Source: Alphaproteobacteria bacterium (lineage in GTDB: Bacteria; Pseudomonadota; Alphaproteobacteria; RF32; CAG-239). From it: a stretch of DNA of 33,673 nucleotides. Positions 1-9,699 of this stretch are shown here, piece after piece. Position 1 is the stretch's first letter, and each line of letters opens with the position of its first letter. Location: contig JAFUSH010000011.1 of assembly GCA_017471705.1 (NCBI GenBank), forward strand, positions 1 to 33,673, written 5' to 3'. A program made the translations under genes and the position numbers. The notes under the pieces were generated by a model. The model had not been told where the DNA came from, did no database searches, and saw only the letters and a list, made by a program, of their open reading frames with translations.

Positions 1-104
1 CGATATTTACAAACCCATACCACATGGTAGCTCAGTCTGTATACGCTATGTTGACTTTGTACACATTCCATACCCTACTATAACATCGTCGTCGGAATCA
101 TTCA

Positions 105-124
105 ACCCCCATTAAAATGGGGGT
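105..124. repeat. 20-bp perfect inverted repeat
   Basis: The two arms ACCCCCATT and AATGGGGGT are separated by AA. As RNA it would form a six-bp ACCCCC/GGGGGT stem. No U-run follows on either strand, so it is not a clear terminator. The rest of 1-198 holds no gene that I can recognise. Confidence 0.5.
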
Positions 125-150
125 AGTCTGTAAGGCATTAAAACATAATC

Positions 151-180
151 AGCTCTTACCAAAATAAATTGATAAGAGCT
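151..180 (-). terminator. Possible terminator after the ferritin-like gene
   Basis: The inverted repeat AGCTCTTA / TAAGAGCT encloses an AT-rich loop and lies about 20 bp beyond the stop codon of the minus-strand ferritin-like gene. Only a short, interrupted T-rich stretch follows on the minus strand, so it is a weak intrinsic terminator that would end the aaxB-antiporter-ferritin transcript. Confidence 0.45.
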
Positions 181-198
181 GACTATTATTCTAATACC

Positions 199-702
199 CT
201 ATTCCCGCAAAAACTTCTTTGCCATTTCCAAATCAGCAACAAAATCTTCCAATTCTTGTTCGTGCTCAAGTTCTTCTTTCAATATTTTTTCGGCAATACG
301 ATATGTTTCATAATCTTTACCGTGAGTCAAATCGCAAAGTCCCTCATAACGCCCTATGGCGCAACGCTCGGCATCAATGTTATCGTGCAAAAGCGACGCC
401 ACGTCAAAATTATCCGGTGGTAAATATTTGCAATGTGCGTGACTTTCCCATTCCGACGGACGGATAAGCGGAACACCGCCAAGCTGCACAATTCGGTCAG
501 CCAACCAACCGGCGTGTTTCAATTCTTCTTTAGCGTGTTCTTCAAATTCTTCCACCATATCCGAGCGTTGCAAACCAATAGCCACTTTAGCCCCAATCCA
601 ATATTGATAATATGCCAGCCACTCCTCTGCATATGCCTCATTCAAAACTTTAATGAGCTGTTCCACATCAGTTTTAACGATTTTTTTTGCCATTTCTCCC
701 AT
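199..702 (-). CDS. Ferritin-like (Dps/bacterioferritin-type) iron-binding protein
   Basis: A 167-aa four-helix-bundle protein of the ferritin-like superfamily, expected to bind or oxidise iron in the cytoplasm. Ligand-type motifs sit at the expected helix positions: EEW near residue 26, an ExxH-type motif (EEHAKEELKH) near 55-64, a Glu in IDAERC near 110, and EELEHEQELED near 142-152. Together these look like two half-sites of a diiron centre. The first ATG is chosen because AAGGAG lies 8 nt upstream; a second ATG four codons on is possible. It is the third gene of a minus-strand set, 28 bp after the antiporter stop, so iron storage or protection appears coupled to the acid-stress genes. The exact subfamily (Dps-like, bacterioferritin or rubrerythrin-like) cannot be decided from sequence alone. 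Confidence 0.8.
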   Translation of the reverse strand: MGEMAKKIVKTDVEQLIKVLNEAYAEEWLAYYQYWIGAKVAIGLQRSDMVEEFEEHAKEELKHAGWLADRIVQLGGVPLIRPSEWESHAHCKYLPPDNFDVASLLHDNIDAERCAIGRYEGLCDLTHGKDYETYRIAEKILKEELEHEQELEDFVADLEMAKKFLRE

Positions 703-730
703 AATAAAATCTCCTTATATTGCAATTGAA

Positions 731-2221
731 TTAAACGTGAATAATACCGTGCATAAATGCATAGAGCGCAAATAACGCCACCATTGTCAAGAATCCGGCA
801 ACGATTTCTTCTCCGGTGGAGAAATAGCGCTTATCGGGATTATTTTGATGTCTTGACCACATATAAACAGGGATTCCCAAGACCATAAAGATGACCGCCA
901 GCAATAAATACTGCAATCCGGCGGCATATATCAGCCACAGCGAATAAAATACACCGATAATGCCGGAAATAAGTGCTTCAGAACGTTTGATATAAAATGA
1001 TGTCGGATACTCGTGATCTTCACAGATTTTCCATAAATACGCACAGCTTGATAAATATGCCGGCAAAACCATAACTCCGGTAATACTCAGCATTGTGTTC
1101 CACGCATTACTTGAAAAATATACCAACAGCATAAAAATTTGCATTATCGCACTGGTAATCCATAACGATACCGATGGCGCGTCGTGTTCGTTTTCTTTGG
1201 CAAAACAGCGCGGAAATGTCCCGTTAGCTGCTGCTGCCTGAGGTATTTGCGCCGTAACCATTGTCCAAGCTAACCAACTGGTTAGTACTGAAATCAGCAA
1301 ACCGATATTCATTAACCACGCGCCCCACTTACCTACTAAAACCTCTAATATACCGGCTGTCGACGGATTGGGAATTTTTGCCAATTCTTCCTGTGACATA
1401 ACCCCATACGGCAGAAGCGAAAGAAATACGTATATCAACAGACATCCCGCGAATCCCAAAAACGTTGCCAAACCGACAGTCTTCGGAGATTCAGCGTGTT
1501 TAGACATTACAACCGCACCCTCAATTCCGATAAACGCCCATAAGGTAACCAACATAGTGCTTTTTATTTGCGCCGTTAATCCGCCCAAACGTTTTACCGT
1601 ATCCGGTTCATTTCCCCAGAAATCAAAATCAAACTTGTCAAAATGAAACATCAGAGCAACAATTAATATAAATAAAATCAACGGAACAATTTTTGCTATC
1701 GTTCCTATCAAATTGACTAAGGTTGCCTGCTTGATACCGCGTAAAACCAACCAATTGAAAAACCATATCAAAAGTGAGCCGCCTATAATAGAGAGTAAAT
1801 TATTACCTCCGGCAAAATACGGCGGATAAAAATAATTCAAAGCATCCATCGTTATTACGGCATAACCGACATTACCGCAAATCTGGCACAACCAGTATGA
1901 CCACCCTATCGTAAATCCGATATACGGACCAAAACCTTGCCGGCTGTACATATAAATACCGGCTGTCAAATCCGGCTTTGCTCCCGATAAAATACGAAAT
2001 GTATTGGCTATAAAATAAACGCCGAAACCGGTGATTATCCACGCCAACAATACGGCTGCCGCCGAAGCTCCCGCCGCCATATTCTGCGGCAGGCTGTATA
2101 TTCCGCCGCCAATCATAGAACTGACGACAATCGCAGCCATTGCCCATAATCCCATTCCCGAAGAGGTTTCATTATTATTTTGGGCAATCGGCTGAATTTT
2201 TCTGTTTTCTTTTTTATACAT
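731..2221 (-). CDS. APC-family basic amino-acid/amine antiporter (ArcD/AaxC-like)
   Basis: A 496-aa, roughly 12-13-helix inner-membrane transporter of the amino acid-polyamine-organocation superfamily. The first membrane helix carries the substrate-carboxylate-binding glycine motif ([16 protein letters not shown]), followed by [17 protein letters not shown] and GNVGYAVI, which closely resemble ArcD-type arginine:ornithine exchangers. Lying 65 bp after a pyruvoyl arginine decarboxylase on the same strand, it most likely exchanges arginine for agmatine, as AaxC does in Chlamydia; substrate is inferred from context. I chose the second ATG (2221) because AAAGGA lies just upstream of it; an ATG five codons earlier is in frame but has no good ribosome-binding site. 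A hairpin with a short T-run precedes the gene and may lower its expression relative to aaxB. Confidence 0.85.
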   Translation of the reverse strand: MYKKENRKIQPIAQNNNETSSGMGLWAMAAIVVSSMIGGGIYSLPQNMAAGASAAAVLLAWIITGFGVYFIANTFRILSGAKPDLTAGIYMYSRQGFGPYIGFTIGWSYWLCQICGNVGYAVITMDALNYFYPPYFAGGNNLLSIIGGSLLIWFFNWLVLRGIKQATLVNLIGTIAKIVPLILFILIVALMFHFDKFDFDFWGNEPDTVKRLGGLTAQIKSTMLVTLWAFIGIEGAVVMSKHAESPKTVGLATFLGFAGCLLIYVFLSLLPYGVMSQEELAKIPNPSTAGILEVLVGKWGAWLMNIGLLISVLTSWLAWTMVTAQIPQAAAANGTFPRCFAKENEHDAPSVSLWITSAIMQIFMLLVYFSSNAWNTMLSITGVMVLPAYLSSCAYLWKICEDHEYPTSFYIKRSEALISGIIGVFYSLWLIYAAGLQYLLLAVIFMVLGIPVYMWSRHQNNPDKRYFSTGEEIVAGFLTMVALFALYAFMHGIIHV

Positions 2222-2243
2222 TTTTATTCCTTTCATAGCAAAA

Positions 2244-2269
2244 GGGCGACGCCGTTTTAAGCCTCGCCC
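2244..2269 (-). terminator. Intercistronic hairpin between aaxB and the antiporter gene
   Basis: On the minus strand GGGCGA pairs with TCGCCC, with an inner GC/GC pair, and TTTT follows. It sits between the aaxB stop and the antiporter start, so it may be a partial terminator (attenuator) or an mRNA-stabilising hairpin within the operon. Confidence 0.5.
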
Positions 2270-2286
2270 GATTGATATATTCCGCC

Positions 2287-2868
2287 TTACGCTTTAGCCG
2301 GTTCGGCGGTTTCAAAGTTCAAAAATCCCAAGGCAGTCAGGCAATAACCGAATTGCTCGGTGATATTTATATAATTATGCCACATTTGAAATTCGCTGTG
2401 TTTTTCGACTCCGCGGATATCCAACTCGTGCTGTAATGACTTATTAAGCCACATTTCAGCGTGACCGCGGGCAATATCATCATCAATATGGGTATCAAAG
2501 TATTCGACATATTCTGCCGCCCAACCGCCGATTAATTCGCCGTTGGAATCTTTTCCCCAGCATATGCCTACTCCGGTGGCAATAGCCTTATGTTCGTCAC
2601 GACTGGCACCGTTACCTGCCATAATAACTTCTAAAACAGCCCCGTGCTTGAATTGGTTTACCACTCTGTCAACCGGCACGATATTGCCGAAAATTTCTTT
2701 CGGTAAAACCGAAGTATACGGAATAACGTTAAAATTTTCGATTTTTGCCTGCATTAAAGCAGAATCATAACAAAATGTTTCAAAAGGTTGCGGCGGAATA
2801 CCTTCATTAGCCTGACCGGCGCCTCCGGTGATAAAAGCTAAAGTGGGATAGCGAACTCCATAAGTCAT
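2287..2868 (-). CDS. aaxB: Pyruvoyl-dependent arginine decarboxylase
   Basis: A 193-aa member of the PvlArgDC family, which converts arginine to agmatine and CO2 while consuming a proton. The family makes its pyruvoyl cofactor by self-cleavage before a serine. Here the motif [16 protein letters not shown] places Thr52-Ser53 exactly at the cleavage position known for chlamydial AaxB. The segments [41 protein letters not shown] and [11 protein letters not shown] also match what I remember of Chlamydia AaxB over the full length. AAGGAG lies 7 nt before the ATG. It heads a minus-strand operon with an antiporter and a ferritin-like protein, so acid resistance or host-arginine consumption is the likely role. 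The strong resemblance to a chlamydial enzyme makes horizontal transfer plausible but unproven. Confidence 0.93.
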   Translation of the reverse strand: MTYGVRYPTLAFITGGAGQANEGIPPQPFETFCYDSALMQAKIENFNVIPYTSVLPKEIFGNIVPVDRVVNQFKHGAVLEVIMAGNGASRDEHKAIATGVGICWGKDSNGELIGGWAAEYVEYFDTHIDDDIARGHAEMWLNKSLQHELDIRGVEKHSEFQMWHNYINITEQFGYCLTALGFLNFETAEPAKA

Positions 2869-2910
2869 ATTTTTTCTCCTTAAAAAATTTACTGAATGTT
2901 CGCCTGTTTA

Positions 2911-2938
2911 AGTATAGCTTTTTATTTATCTTTCAATA
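2911..2938 (-). promoter_or_regulatory. Weak candidate promoter for the aaxB operon
   Basis: On the minus strand a TATACT -10-like box lies about 40 nt before the aaxB start, with TATTGA 16 bp upstream of it as a poor -35. The intergenic space between malQ and aaxB must hold the operon promoter, but this assignment is tentative. Confidence 0.35.
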
Positions 2939-2956
2939 TATCCGAAAGGTTAAAAC

Positions 2957-2993
2957 AAATATAATCCACAAGTTTAACTTATGGATTATATTT
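2957..2993 (-). terminator. Terminator of the glgB-glgX-malQ operon
   Basis: Two 18-nt arms (starting AAATATAATCC and ending GGATTATATTT) pair along their full length, with one mismatch position that is a U-G wobble in the minus-strand RNA but a C-A mismatch in the plus-strand RNA. That asymmetry, GTTTT just after it and its position 20 bp past the malQ stop show that it serves the minus-strand glycogen operon. Confidence 0.75.
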
Positions 2994-3012
2994 ACTTGAT
3001 TTTATTTATTTT

Positions 3013-5136
3013 TTATCTTGATAACTTAATTATATCAACTACCCTGTTAAAGTCTTCACTCTGTTCATAATCTTCCAAATTAACAGGTAATTTACGACGC
3101 CAATTCGGATGAGTAGCCTCATCGGTACCCGGAAGATTTTGCAAAACATCTACACCGAATATATCTTCCAATTGCGCTAAATATACTGCACAATTTCCCG
3201 AGGCCGCATACTTTTCAACCGCCTCCAAGATACCGTTAGGATAGCCTTCGCCGTACAAGCAATCGCCTTGTCTGGGTTTATCGCACGGCCATACACCGGC
3301 ATAATCCAGTGCTCCCAACAAACGTCTGCGCTCATCTTCACGGCCTTTATATTGATTTATACGTTCATCATCAGACAGCATTTTCAAATTATACATCGTT
3401 TCAATATCGTATCCGAACCAACGCATTTTAAGCGGCGGCATATCGTGAGTACCTACAGAACAAAACGCCGTACGCGGAAAATCGCGCGGAAGTTTAAAGT
3501 CTCCGCAGCCGTCCCAGCGTTCTGCCCACAATACGCTTAAAGAATAAATACCGCGACCGTGAATTTTTTCAATAAATCCGTCAGGTACATTTCCTATGCT
3601 TTCGCCTACGACCATACATTTATTCAAATAGCTCTCAAGAGCCACAATTCCCAACATATCGTCAAAATTGTAATAAACGTAGGTTCCGTTATCGGAATTA
3701 TCCGGAATAATATACAAACGCATAAGGCTCATAACGTGATCTATACGCAGAGCTCCGGCACCTTGCATTGCCGAACGCAAGATTTTAATGAACGGCAAAT
3801 ACGCCATATCTTTCAATGCGAAAGGATTAAATGCGCCCAAACACCATTTTTGTCCGGTCGGGAAAAAGACATCAGGAGGAGCGCCGGCACCGCACTTATC
3901 AATAAACAAATCGTGACCGCTCCAAAGTTCGGCGCTGTTCTTATTCAATCCTACCGGTAAATCACGGTATAACCCGATTTTTAACCCTGCCTTTTTAATT
4001 TCGGTCTGCGCTTCATTCAATTGCTTCTCGGCCCAATATTGCAAGAACTTGAAAAATCCGATTTCTTCGCTATGGTCTTTTTGAAATTTAGCCACTGCCA
4101 AAGATTGGGGATTTTGCAATTCTTCAGGCCAATCTTTCCAATTATGGTACTTATCTTTGTACACTGTACAAATTGTCTGATAAACAGCCAAATCGTTTAA
4201 TTCCACCCCTTTTAGGCGGCAAAACTTTTCATAATCGGCAAATTCTTCACTTTTATTATTTTTGATAAATTGTTTATAAAGTTTTTTCAATGCTTTAATT
4301 TTTATATTATAAATACTTGTATAATCAATATTTTCCTTTTGTTTAATTTCATCTATCTCAGTGTAATCTACTTCTGACTTATCAAACCCTTTAACCTTTT
4401 CCACATCTATATAAATAGGATTCAAAAATAAACGGCTGATTGATGAATACGGACTGGCATTTTCCGGATTATCGTGATTAAGCACATTGAGCGGATTTAC
4501 TCCGATAACGTCAGCACCGACCTTCTTGCACATCTTGGCAAATTCCGCCAAATCGCTGAAATCTCCGACTCCCCAATTGCACTTGCTTCTCAACGCATAC
4601 AGTTGAATGGCAAAGCCCCATACTTTTTGTTCTTCAACTATTAAGGGAATATAACAACTGTCCGGAGATACCGCCAATACGCTGTGATAATCTTTACTGT
4701 CTGCCTTAATTTTCAAATCATAATACTGTGGTTTTAATTCTGAATTTATCTTAAACTCAATTTTGGCATATTCATTGCCGCCGATTGTCTTTTTATCGAC
4801 AATATACTGCTCATATTCAAATTCGGCTGCTCCGTCTTTAGTTGAAATCGATACGACAATGTCAGAAACTTGCGATGTCTTCACCACCGCGTCAAATCTG
4901 ATATCCGAACTTTTAACAACATATACAGCTTCCAATACTGATTGCCAGCGGCGATTTTCCAACTTTTGCAATAATGCACCGCTGTCATTAATATTTTTCA
5001 GTTCAAACCCCAGATAATTAACCATTTTACGTAAAGTTTCATCATCAGCGCGATATTCCTTATGATTTTGCGCCGCATCGGTAAATGTACGGGCTATTCC
5101 TAATTTTTCCAATAAATTATCAAAGTCGTTTTGCAA
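3013..5136 (-). CDS. malQ: 4-alpha-glucanotransferase (amylomaltase, GH77)
   Basis: A 707-aa GH77 enzyme that transfers alpha-1,4-glucan segments between chains, disproportionating the short oligosaccharides released in glycogen breakdown. GH77 signatures are present in order: WGFAIQLYALRS near 170, RDLPVGLNKNSAELW near 395, GAPPDVFFPTGQKW near 420, then the catalytic nucleophile Asp466 in ALRIDHVM, the acid/base Glu512 in VVGESIGNVP, and Asp565 in GTHDMPP. Length suits the long bacterial form with an N-terminal extension (about 1-165) of beta-domain type. The start codon is TTG, one base after the glgX stop, with GGAG inside the glgX 3' end 7 nt upstream, so translation is probably coupled. 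It is the last gene of glgB-glgX-malQ. Confidence 0.95.
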   Translation of the reverse strand: MQNDFDNLLEKLGIARTFTDAAQNHKEYRADDETLRKMVNYLGFELKNINDSGALLQKLENRRWQSVLEAVYVVKSSDIRFDAVVKTSQVSDIVVSISTKDGAAEFEYEQYIVDKKTIGGNEYAKIEFKINSELKPQYYDLKIKADSKDYHSVLAVSPDSCYIPLIVEEQKVWGFAIQLYALRSKCNWGVGDFSDLAEFAKMCKKVGADVIGVNPLNVLNHDNPENASPYSSISRLFLNPIYIDVEKVKGFDKSEVDYTEIDEIKQKENIDYTSIYNIKIKALKKLYKQFIKNNKSEEFADYEKFCRLKGVELNDLAVYQTICTVYKDKYHNWKDWPEELQNPQSLAVAKFQKDHSEEIGFFKFLQYWAEKQLNEAQTEIKKAGLKIGLYRDLPVGLNKNSAELWSGHDLFIDKCGAGAPPDVFFPTGQKWCLGAFNPFALKDMAYLPFIKILRSAMQGAGALRIDHVMSLMRLYIIPDNSDNGTYVYYNFDDMLGIVALESYLNKCMVVGESIGNVPDGFIEKIHGRGIYSLSVLWAERWDGCGDFKLPRDFPRTAFCSVGTHDMPPLKMRWFGYDIETMYNLKMLSDDERINQYKGREDERRRLLGALDYAGVWPCDKPRQGDCLYGEGYPNGILEAVEKYAASGNCAVYLAQLEDIFGVDVLQNLPGTDEATHPNWRRKLPVNLEDYEQSEDFNRVVDIIKLSR

Positions 5137-5137
5137 A

Positions 5138-7228
5138 TTACTTCTCCGTATTACTTATTTTTATAACCGTTACACTCCAAGCCGGAACCTCAAATGCTTT
5201 ACTGCCGTTTATTTGTTTTGCCGCAAAACAATCTTCCGAACTGTCCAAAATAATTTCGGCTCGTAAATTTTTACAAAATGCCGGCAAACGCCACACCTCA
5301 TTTTCATTATGGGCATTATATATAATCATATATGATTGTTTGGCATCTCCATACACAAAGCAGGCCATACTGTGCCGTTGCTCCATATACCAATCCTGAT
5401 GCGTAAATTCGGTGCCGCTGTTGTTAAGCCACATAATATCTTTGATTGTATTTTTACCTTTTCCGCTTACCGTCTGACCGGTAAAAAACTTTATACGCTC
5501 AAATATCTTCATATTTTTACGCAAAGCTATCAAATGCTTAACATAGCGCGCCAAACTTTTATCTTTTTTACTGATAGCCTCCCAAACAATCCACGTCAGC
5601 ACATTGTCCTGACAATAGGGATTATTGTTGCCGAATTGAGTATTGCCGAATTCATCTCCGGCAACAATCATCGGAGTACCGAAAGACATCATTAAAGTAG
5701 CCAGCATTCCGCGCAAACGACAAATACGATTGGTATTTATATCAGGATTATCACTCTCGCCTTCCTCACCTGAATTCCAACTCCAATTCGCCGAGTTTCC
5801 GTCGCGGTTATCTTCGCCGTTAACCCAATTATGCTTTTCGTTGTAACTGACCAAATCGCGCAAATTAAATCCGTCGTGCGAAGTCAAAAAGTTTATCGAA
5901 CTCCATATATCGCGGTTTGAATATCCGAATATATCGCTGGAACCGCTGATACGGCTGGCAAACTCGCCGATTTGTTTATTATCTCCCCGCCAAAATCTGC
6001 GTACCACATCGCGATATCGGTCATTCCACTCAGCCCACCCCGGAGGGAATGCGCCTATTCTGTATCCGTCCATAGTTGCATCCCACGGTTCGGCAATAAT
6101 TTTTGCCCCGCGCAGAGCTTCATCTTGCCGCATTGATAGTAATATTCCGCTGTCTTGCGTAAATTTTCCCTTTACCCTGCTCAAGCTGCTGGCTAAATCA
6201 AGCCTGAAACCGTCAACGTGCATCACATTACGCCAATAGCGCATTGAATCCATCACCAACGCCAACACATACGGATTTTGTAAATTGAACGATGCCCCGC
6301 AGCCGGTACTGTCATAATAAAAGCGTTTATCTTCACCCAACGTATAATAACTTTCGTTATCAATACCGCGGTAACACAGCGTAGGTCCCATCTGATTTCC
6401 TTCTATGGTATGATTATACACCACATCGAGAATAACTTCTTTATTATCGGCGTGCAGAGCCTTTACCATCTGCTTAAATTCGTCTATATCATTACCGACC
6501 ATATATTTAGATTCCGGAATAAAATATGAAAAAGTTTCATACCCCCAGTAATTATCCGTATACATTCCGTCTTTATCACCGAAAAACGAAAATACCGGCT
6601 GTAACTCAACTGCCGTAATTCCGAGCCAATTAAGATAACTCAACACCGTATTCTCGGTAAATCCCAAAAATTTACCGCGGTTACATTGTTTTACTTTCGG
6701 GTGCAGCATAGTATATCCGCGCACGTGTGTTTCGTATATAACCGACTTTTCGAATGGAATACGCGGAAATTTATCATTTTCCCAATCAAAATTATCTTCC
6801 GTTACCACCGATTTCGGCATATACGGCGCGCTGTCCAGTGTACTGAATGATAAATCTTTATCTTTGCTGTTGACGTCATACCCGAACAACGCCTTATTCC
6901 ATATCAGGCGCCCTACTGTTTTCTTGGCATACGGATCCAACAGCAATTTATGATGATTAAAACGCTTACCGGCAGCAGGATTATATTCGCCGTATACGCG
7001 ATAACCATATGCCTGCCCCGGTTTAACCCCTTCCAAGTATATGTGCCACACGTTATTATCATTAATGCTTATTGTATAACGTGCAGTTTCTTTGGTTCCG
7101 TTTTCATTATATAAACAAAGTTCTACTTTTTCGGCATTAGCGGAAAATAAAGCAAAATTTGTCCCTTTTCCGTCGTAAGTTGCTCCCAAAGGATATGCCG
7201 TACCGTCCGAAACTTTTATTATACTCAT
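5138..7228 (-). CDS. glgX: Glycogen debranching enzyme (isoamylase type, GH13)
   Basis: A 696-aa alpha-1,6-glucosidase that removes side chains from phosphorylase-trimmed glycogen. An N-terminal CBM48-like domain (about 8-110, starting LGATYDGKGTNFALFS) precedes the GH13 barrel. Catalytic residues are visible: nucleophile Asp344 in GFRLDLASSL, acid/base Glu380 in IIAEPWD, and Asp452 in TSHDGFN. VYETHVRGYT near 168 is typical of GlgX/TreX/isoamylase. Length matches GlgX proteins (about 650-720 aa). It starts 7 bp after the glgB stop (GGAAGAAG before ATG) and ends one base before malQ. It acts with GlgB and MalQ; synthase, pyrophosphorylase and phosphorylase genes are not in this window. Confidence 0.94.
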   Translation of the reverse strand: MSIIKVSDGTAYPLGATYDGKGTNFALFSANAEKVELCLYNENGTKETARYTISINDNNVWHIYLEGVKPGQAYGYRVYGEYNPAAGKRFNHHKLLLDPYAKKTVGRLIWNKALFGYDVNSKDKDLSFSTLDSAPYMPKSVVTEDNFDWENDKFPRIPFEKSVIYETHVRGYTMLHPKVKQCNRGKFLGFTENTVLSYLNWLGITAVELQPVFSFFGDKDGMYTDNYWGYETFSYFIPESKYMVGNDIDEFKQMVKALHADNKEVILDVVYNHTIEGNQMGPTLCYRGIDNESYYTLGEDKRFYYDSTGCGASFNLQNPYVLALVMDSMRYWRNVMHVDGFRLDLASSLSRVKGKFTQDSGILLSMRQDEALRGAKIIAEPWDATMDGYRIGAFPPGWAEWNDRYRDVVRRFWRGDNKQIGEFASRISGSSDIFGYSNRDIWSSINFLTSHDGFNLRDLVSYNEKHNWVNGEDNRDGNSANWSWNSGEEGESDNPDINTNRICRLRGMLATLMMSFGTPMIVAGDEFGNTQFGNNNPYCQDNVLTWIVWEAISKKDKSLARYVKHLIALRKNMKIFERIKFFTGQTVSGKGKNTIKDIMWLNNSGTEFTHQDWYMEQRHSMACFVYGDAKQSYMIIYNAHNENEVWRLPAFCKNLRAEIILDSSEDCFAAKQINGSKAFEVPAWSVTVIKISNTEK

Positions 7229-7235
7229 CTTCTTC

Positions 7236-9434
7236 CTATCTTATCGGTTTTAACACAATTGTCGAAAGCGGAGGCAAAATAAGTTCTATTGAATAAGGTT
7301 TACCGCTTATGCCGTAATTTTGCGCTTGCTTAGCTCCCTCATTTCGGACACCGCTTCCCCAATAACTTTTATCATCACTGTTGAAAATTTCCTGATAAGC
7401 GCAAGCCTCATAAACTCCGACCCGATAATTATGACGAACAACCGGAGTAAAATTACATACCACAATCAGGTAATCTTCCGGATTATGACCTTTGCGAATA
7501 TATGAAATTACGCTGTCATCGCAATTAGCATAATCTATCCACTCAAACCCGCGTGAATCAAAATCTTCTTCAAACAGCGGAGAATTGCCTTTATACATTA
7601 AATTTAAATCTCTCACACAGTTTTGCATACCTTTATACATCGGATATTCCAATAAATGCCAACGTAAACTTTCATTACTGTTCCATTCCCAATCTTGTCC
7701 GAACTCACATCCCATAAACAGCAGTTTTTTACCCGGATGTGTCCACATAAATCCGTAATAAGCTCTCAGATTGGCAAATTTCTGCCATTCATCCCCCGGC
7801 ATTTTAGAAAGCATCGAACCTTTGCCGTGAACCACTTCGTCGTGAGATATCGGCAATATAAAGTTTTCATTGAAAGCATACAGCAAACCGAAAGTAAGCA
7901 GACCGTGATGATATTTGCGATGTACCGGTTCGTGGCTTATGTATCGCAGAGTATCATTCATCCATCCCATATTCCATTTATAGCCGAAACCTAAACCGCC
8001 GGCCGAAACTGGACGGGAAACCATCGGCCACGCCGTAGATTCTTCCGCACAACTGAATGTCCCCTGAGCTTGCGAATATATAAGTTCGTTCATTTTGCGC
8101 AAAAAGGCAATGGCTTCAAGATTTTCGTTTCCGCCGTACACATTAGGTATCCATTCACCGGCCTTACGGGAATAATCCAAATAAAGCATAGAGGCTACCG
8201 CGTCCACACGCAAACCGTCAATATGAAATTCTTTCAACCAATATAAGGCACTCACGCACAAAAAGTTGCAAACTTCGGTACGTCCGAAATTATAAACTTT
8301 GGTTCCCCAATCTTTTTGTTCTCCTTTACGAGGATCGGCGTGTTCATACAAGCAAGTTCCGTCAAATTCCGCCAAACCGTGACCGTCTTTAGGAAAATGC
8401 GCCGGCACCCAATCCATTATCACACCTATTCCGGCTTGATGAAATTTATCAATCATATAGCGGAAATCATCGGGATTGCCGAAACGAGAAGTAGGAGCAA
8501 ACAATCCGGTAATCTGATACCCCCAAGATGCGTCCAACGGGTGTTCGCATAAAGGCATAAATTCAACGTGCGTAAAACCCATATTACCCACATACGGCAC
8601 CAATCTGTCTGCCATCTCACGATAACTCAAAAATTCACTGCCGTTATCACCTTTACGTCGCCACGAACCGAGGTGTACTTCATAAATCGAAATCGGCTTA
8701 TCATACAAATTTGTATCTTGCCGATATTGCATCCATTTAGTATCATTCCAATGGTAGTGATTAATATCGAACACTATCGAAGCATTTTTCGGTCTTACTT
8801 CCGAATAAGTTGCCATCGGATCTGATTTACTCAAAATATAGTCCTCTTGAGTTTTAATTTCATACTTATAATATTCACCTTCAACAAGGTTCGGAATAAA
8901 TATATCCCATACGCCGCAGCTTATATGCTTGCGCATTACATTAACTCTGCCGTCCCAATTGTTAAAGTTTCCGATAACCGAAACGCGTTTGGCATTAGGA
9001 GCCCACACGGCAAAAGCAACACCTTTCACTCCGTTTATTTCGGTTAAATGCGCGCCCAGTTTTTTGTAAATTTCGCGATGATTCCCTTGAGCAAACAAAT
9101 ATTCATCAATATCGCCTATAAAAGAAGAAAAACGGTACGCATCTTCTGCAATATAGGTATTGCCTATATCGTTTGTTATTTTCAATTTGTATATGAAATC
9201 AGTTGTTTTATCAAAGTTTATTTGAAATAATCCCCGTTCATCAACTTTACTCATTTTTCCCAATATTTTTCCGCCAGCATCAATAACTTCTATTTCGGAC
9301 GCAAACGGATTAAACACTCTGATAAAAACTTTTTTTGAACCTTTATCGCGATGAATACCCAAGACCGCAAAAACATTACCGTGATTACCGTCAACAATGG
9401 CGTCAATTTCTTCTTTTGCCAACATATTATCCAT
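7236..9434 (-). CDS. glgB: 1,4-alpha-glucan branching enzyme (GH13)
   Basis: A 732-aa glycogen branching enzyme that cuts an alpha-1,4 chain and re-attaches it by an alpha-1,6 bond. It has two N-terminal beta domains: the GlgB N1 domain near 10-105 and CBM48 near 130-215 (GVAFAVWAPNAKRVSVIGNFNNWDG). The barrel follows, with nucleophile Asp411 in GLRVDAVASMLYLDY, acid/base Glu464-465 in CAEESTAWP and Asp532 in ISHDEVVHGKGSM. NVYGGNENLEAI just after the nucleophile is diagnostic of GlgB against other GH13 enzymes. AGGAG lies 6-7 nt before the ATG. It opens the glgB-glgX-malQ operon; the promoter must lie in 9435-9560. Confidence 0.97.
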   Translation of the reverse strand: MDNMLAKEEIDAIVDGNHGNVFAVLGIHRDKGSKKVFIRVFNPFASEIEVIDAGGKILGKMSKVDERGLFQINFDKTTDFIYKLKITNDIGNTYIAEDAYRFSSFIGDIDEYLFAQGNHREIYKKLGAHLTEINGVKGVAFAVWAPNAKRVSVIGNFNNWDGRVNVMRKHISCGVWDIFIPNLVEGEYYKYEIKTQEDYILSKSDPMATYSEVRPKNASIVFDINHYHWNDTKWMQYRQDTNLYDKPISIYEVHLGSWRRKGDNGSEFLSYREMADRLVPYVGNMGFTHVEFMPLCEHPLDASWGYQITGLFAPTSRFGNPDDFRYMIDKFHQAGIGVIMDWVPAHFPKDGHGLAEFDGTCLYEHADPRKGEQKDWGTKVYNFGRTEVCNFLCVSALYWLKEFHIDGLRVDAVASMLYLDYSRKAGEWIPNVYGGNENLEAIAFLRKMNELIYSQAQGTFSCAEESTAWPMVSRPVSAGGLGFGYKWNMGWMNDTLRYISHEPVHRKYHHGLLTFGLLYAFNENFILPISHDEVVHGKGSMLSKMPGDEWQKFANLRAYYGFMWTHPGKKLLFMGCEFGQDWEWNSNESLRWHLLEYPMYKGMQNCVRDLNLMYKGNSPLFEEDFDSRGFEWIDYANCDDSVISYIRKGHNPEDYLIVVCNFTPVVRHNYRVGVYEACAYQEIFNSDDKSYWGSGVRNEGAKQAQNYGISGKPYSIELILPPLSTIVLKPIR

Positions 9435-9498
9435 AATAAACTCCTGTGTGAATCATAGCAAATAATAAATACTTCGTTTTACCGAACAACCTATATTA

Positions 9499-9527
9499 TC
9501 TATATAGATTTATGCGGTAAATTGCAA
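9499..9527 (-). promoter_or_regulatory. Candidate promoter of the glg operon
   Basis: On the minus strand TTGCAA and TATAGA are spaced by 17 bp, about 65 nt before the glgB start. A TATGAT closer to the gene lacks a -35 partner. Nothing else was recognised in 9435-9699, which is AT-rich and non-coding. Confidence 0.4.
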
Positions 9528-9699
9528 GCAAAATAAAACGGCAATTTATGTTTTATGCAAAAATTTCTGATTTGGTGTGTTTTATATAATAGGACTTCAA
9601 AAATATACAACACAAAAACGCAAATAAATTTATTTTTTTGTATTTTTGATAGGTAAAAAATGCAGAACATAACGAATGAATACATCATAAGAGATATAT

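Noticed and set aside
20..50. tRNA-like stretch (GGTAGCTCAG, resembling an A box)
   Set aside because: No matching acceptor stem, anticodon arm or TTC-type B box follows.
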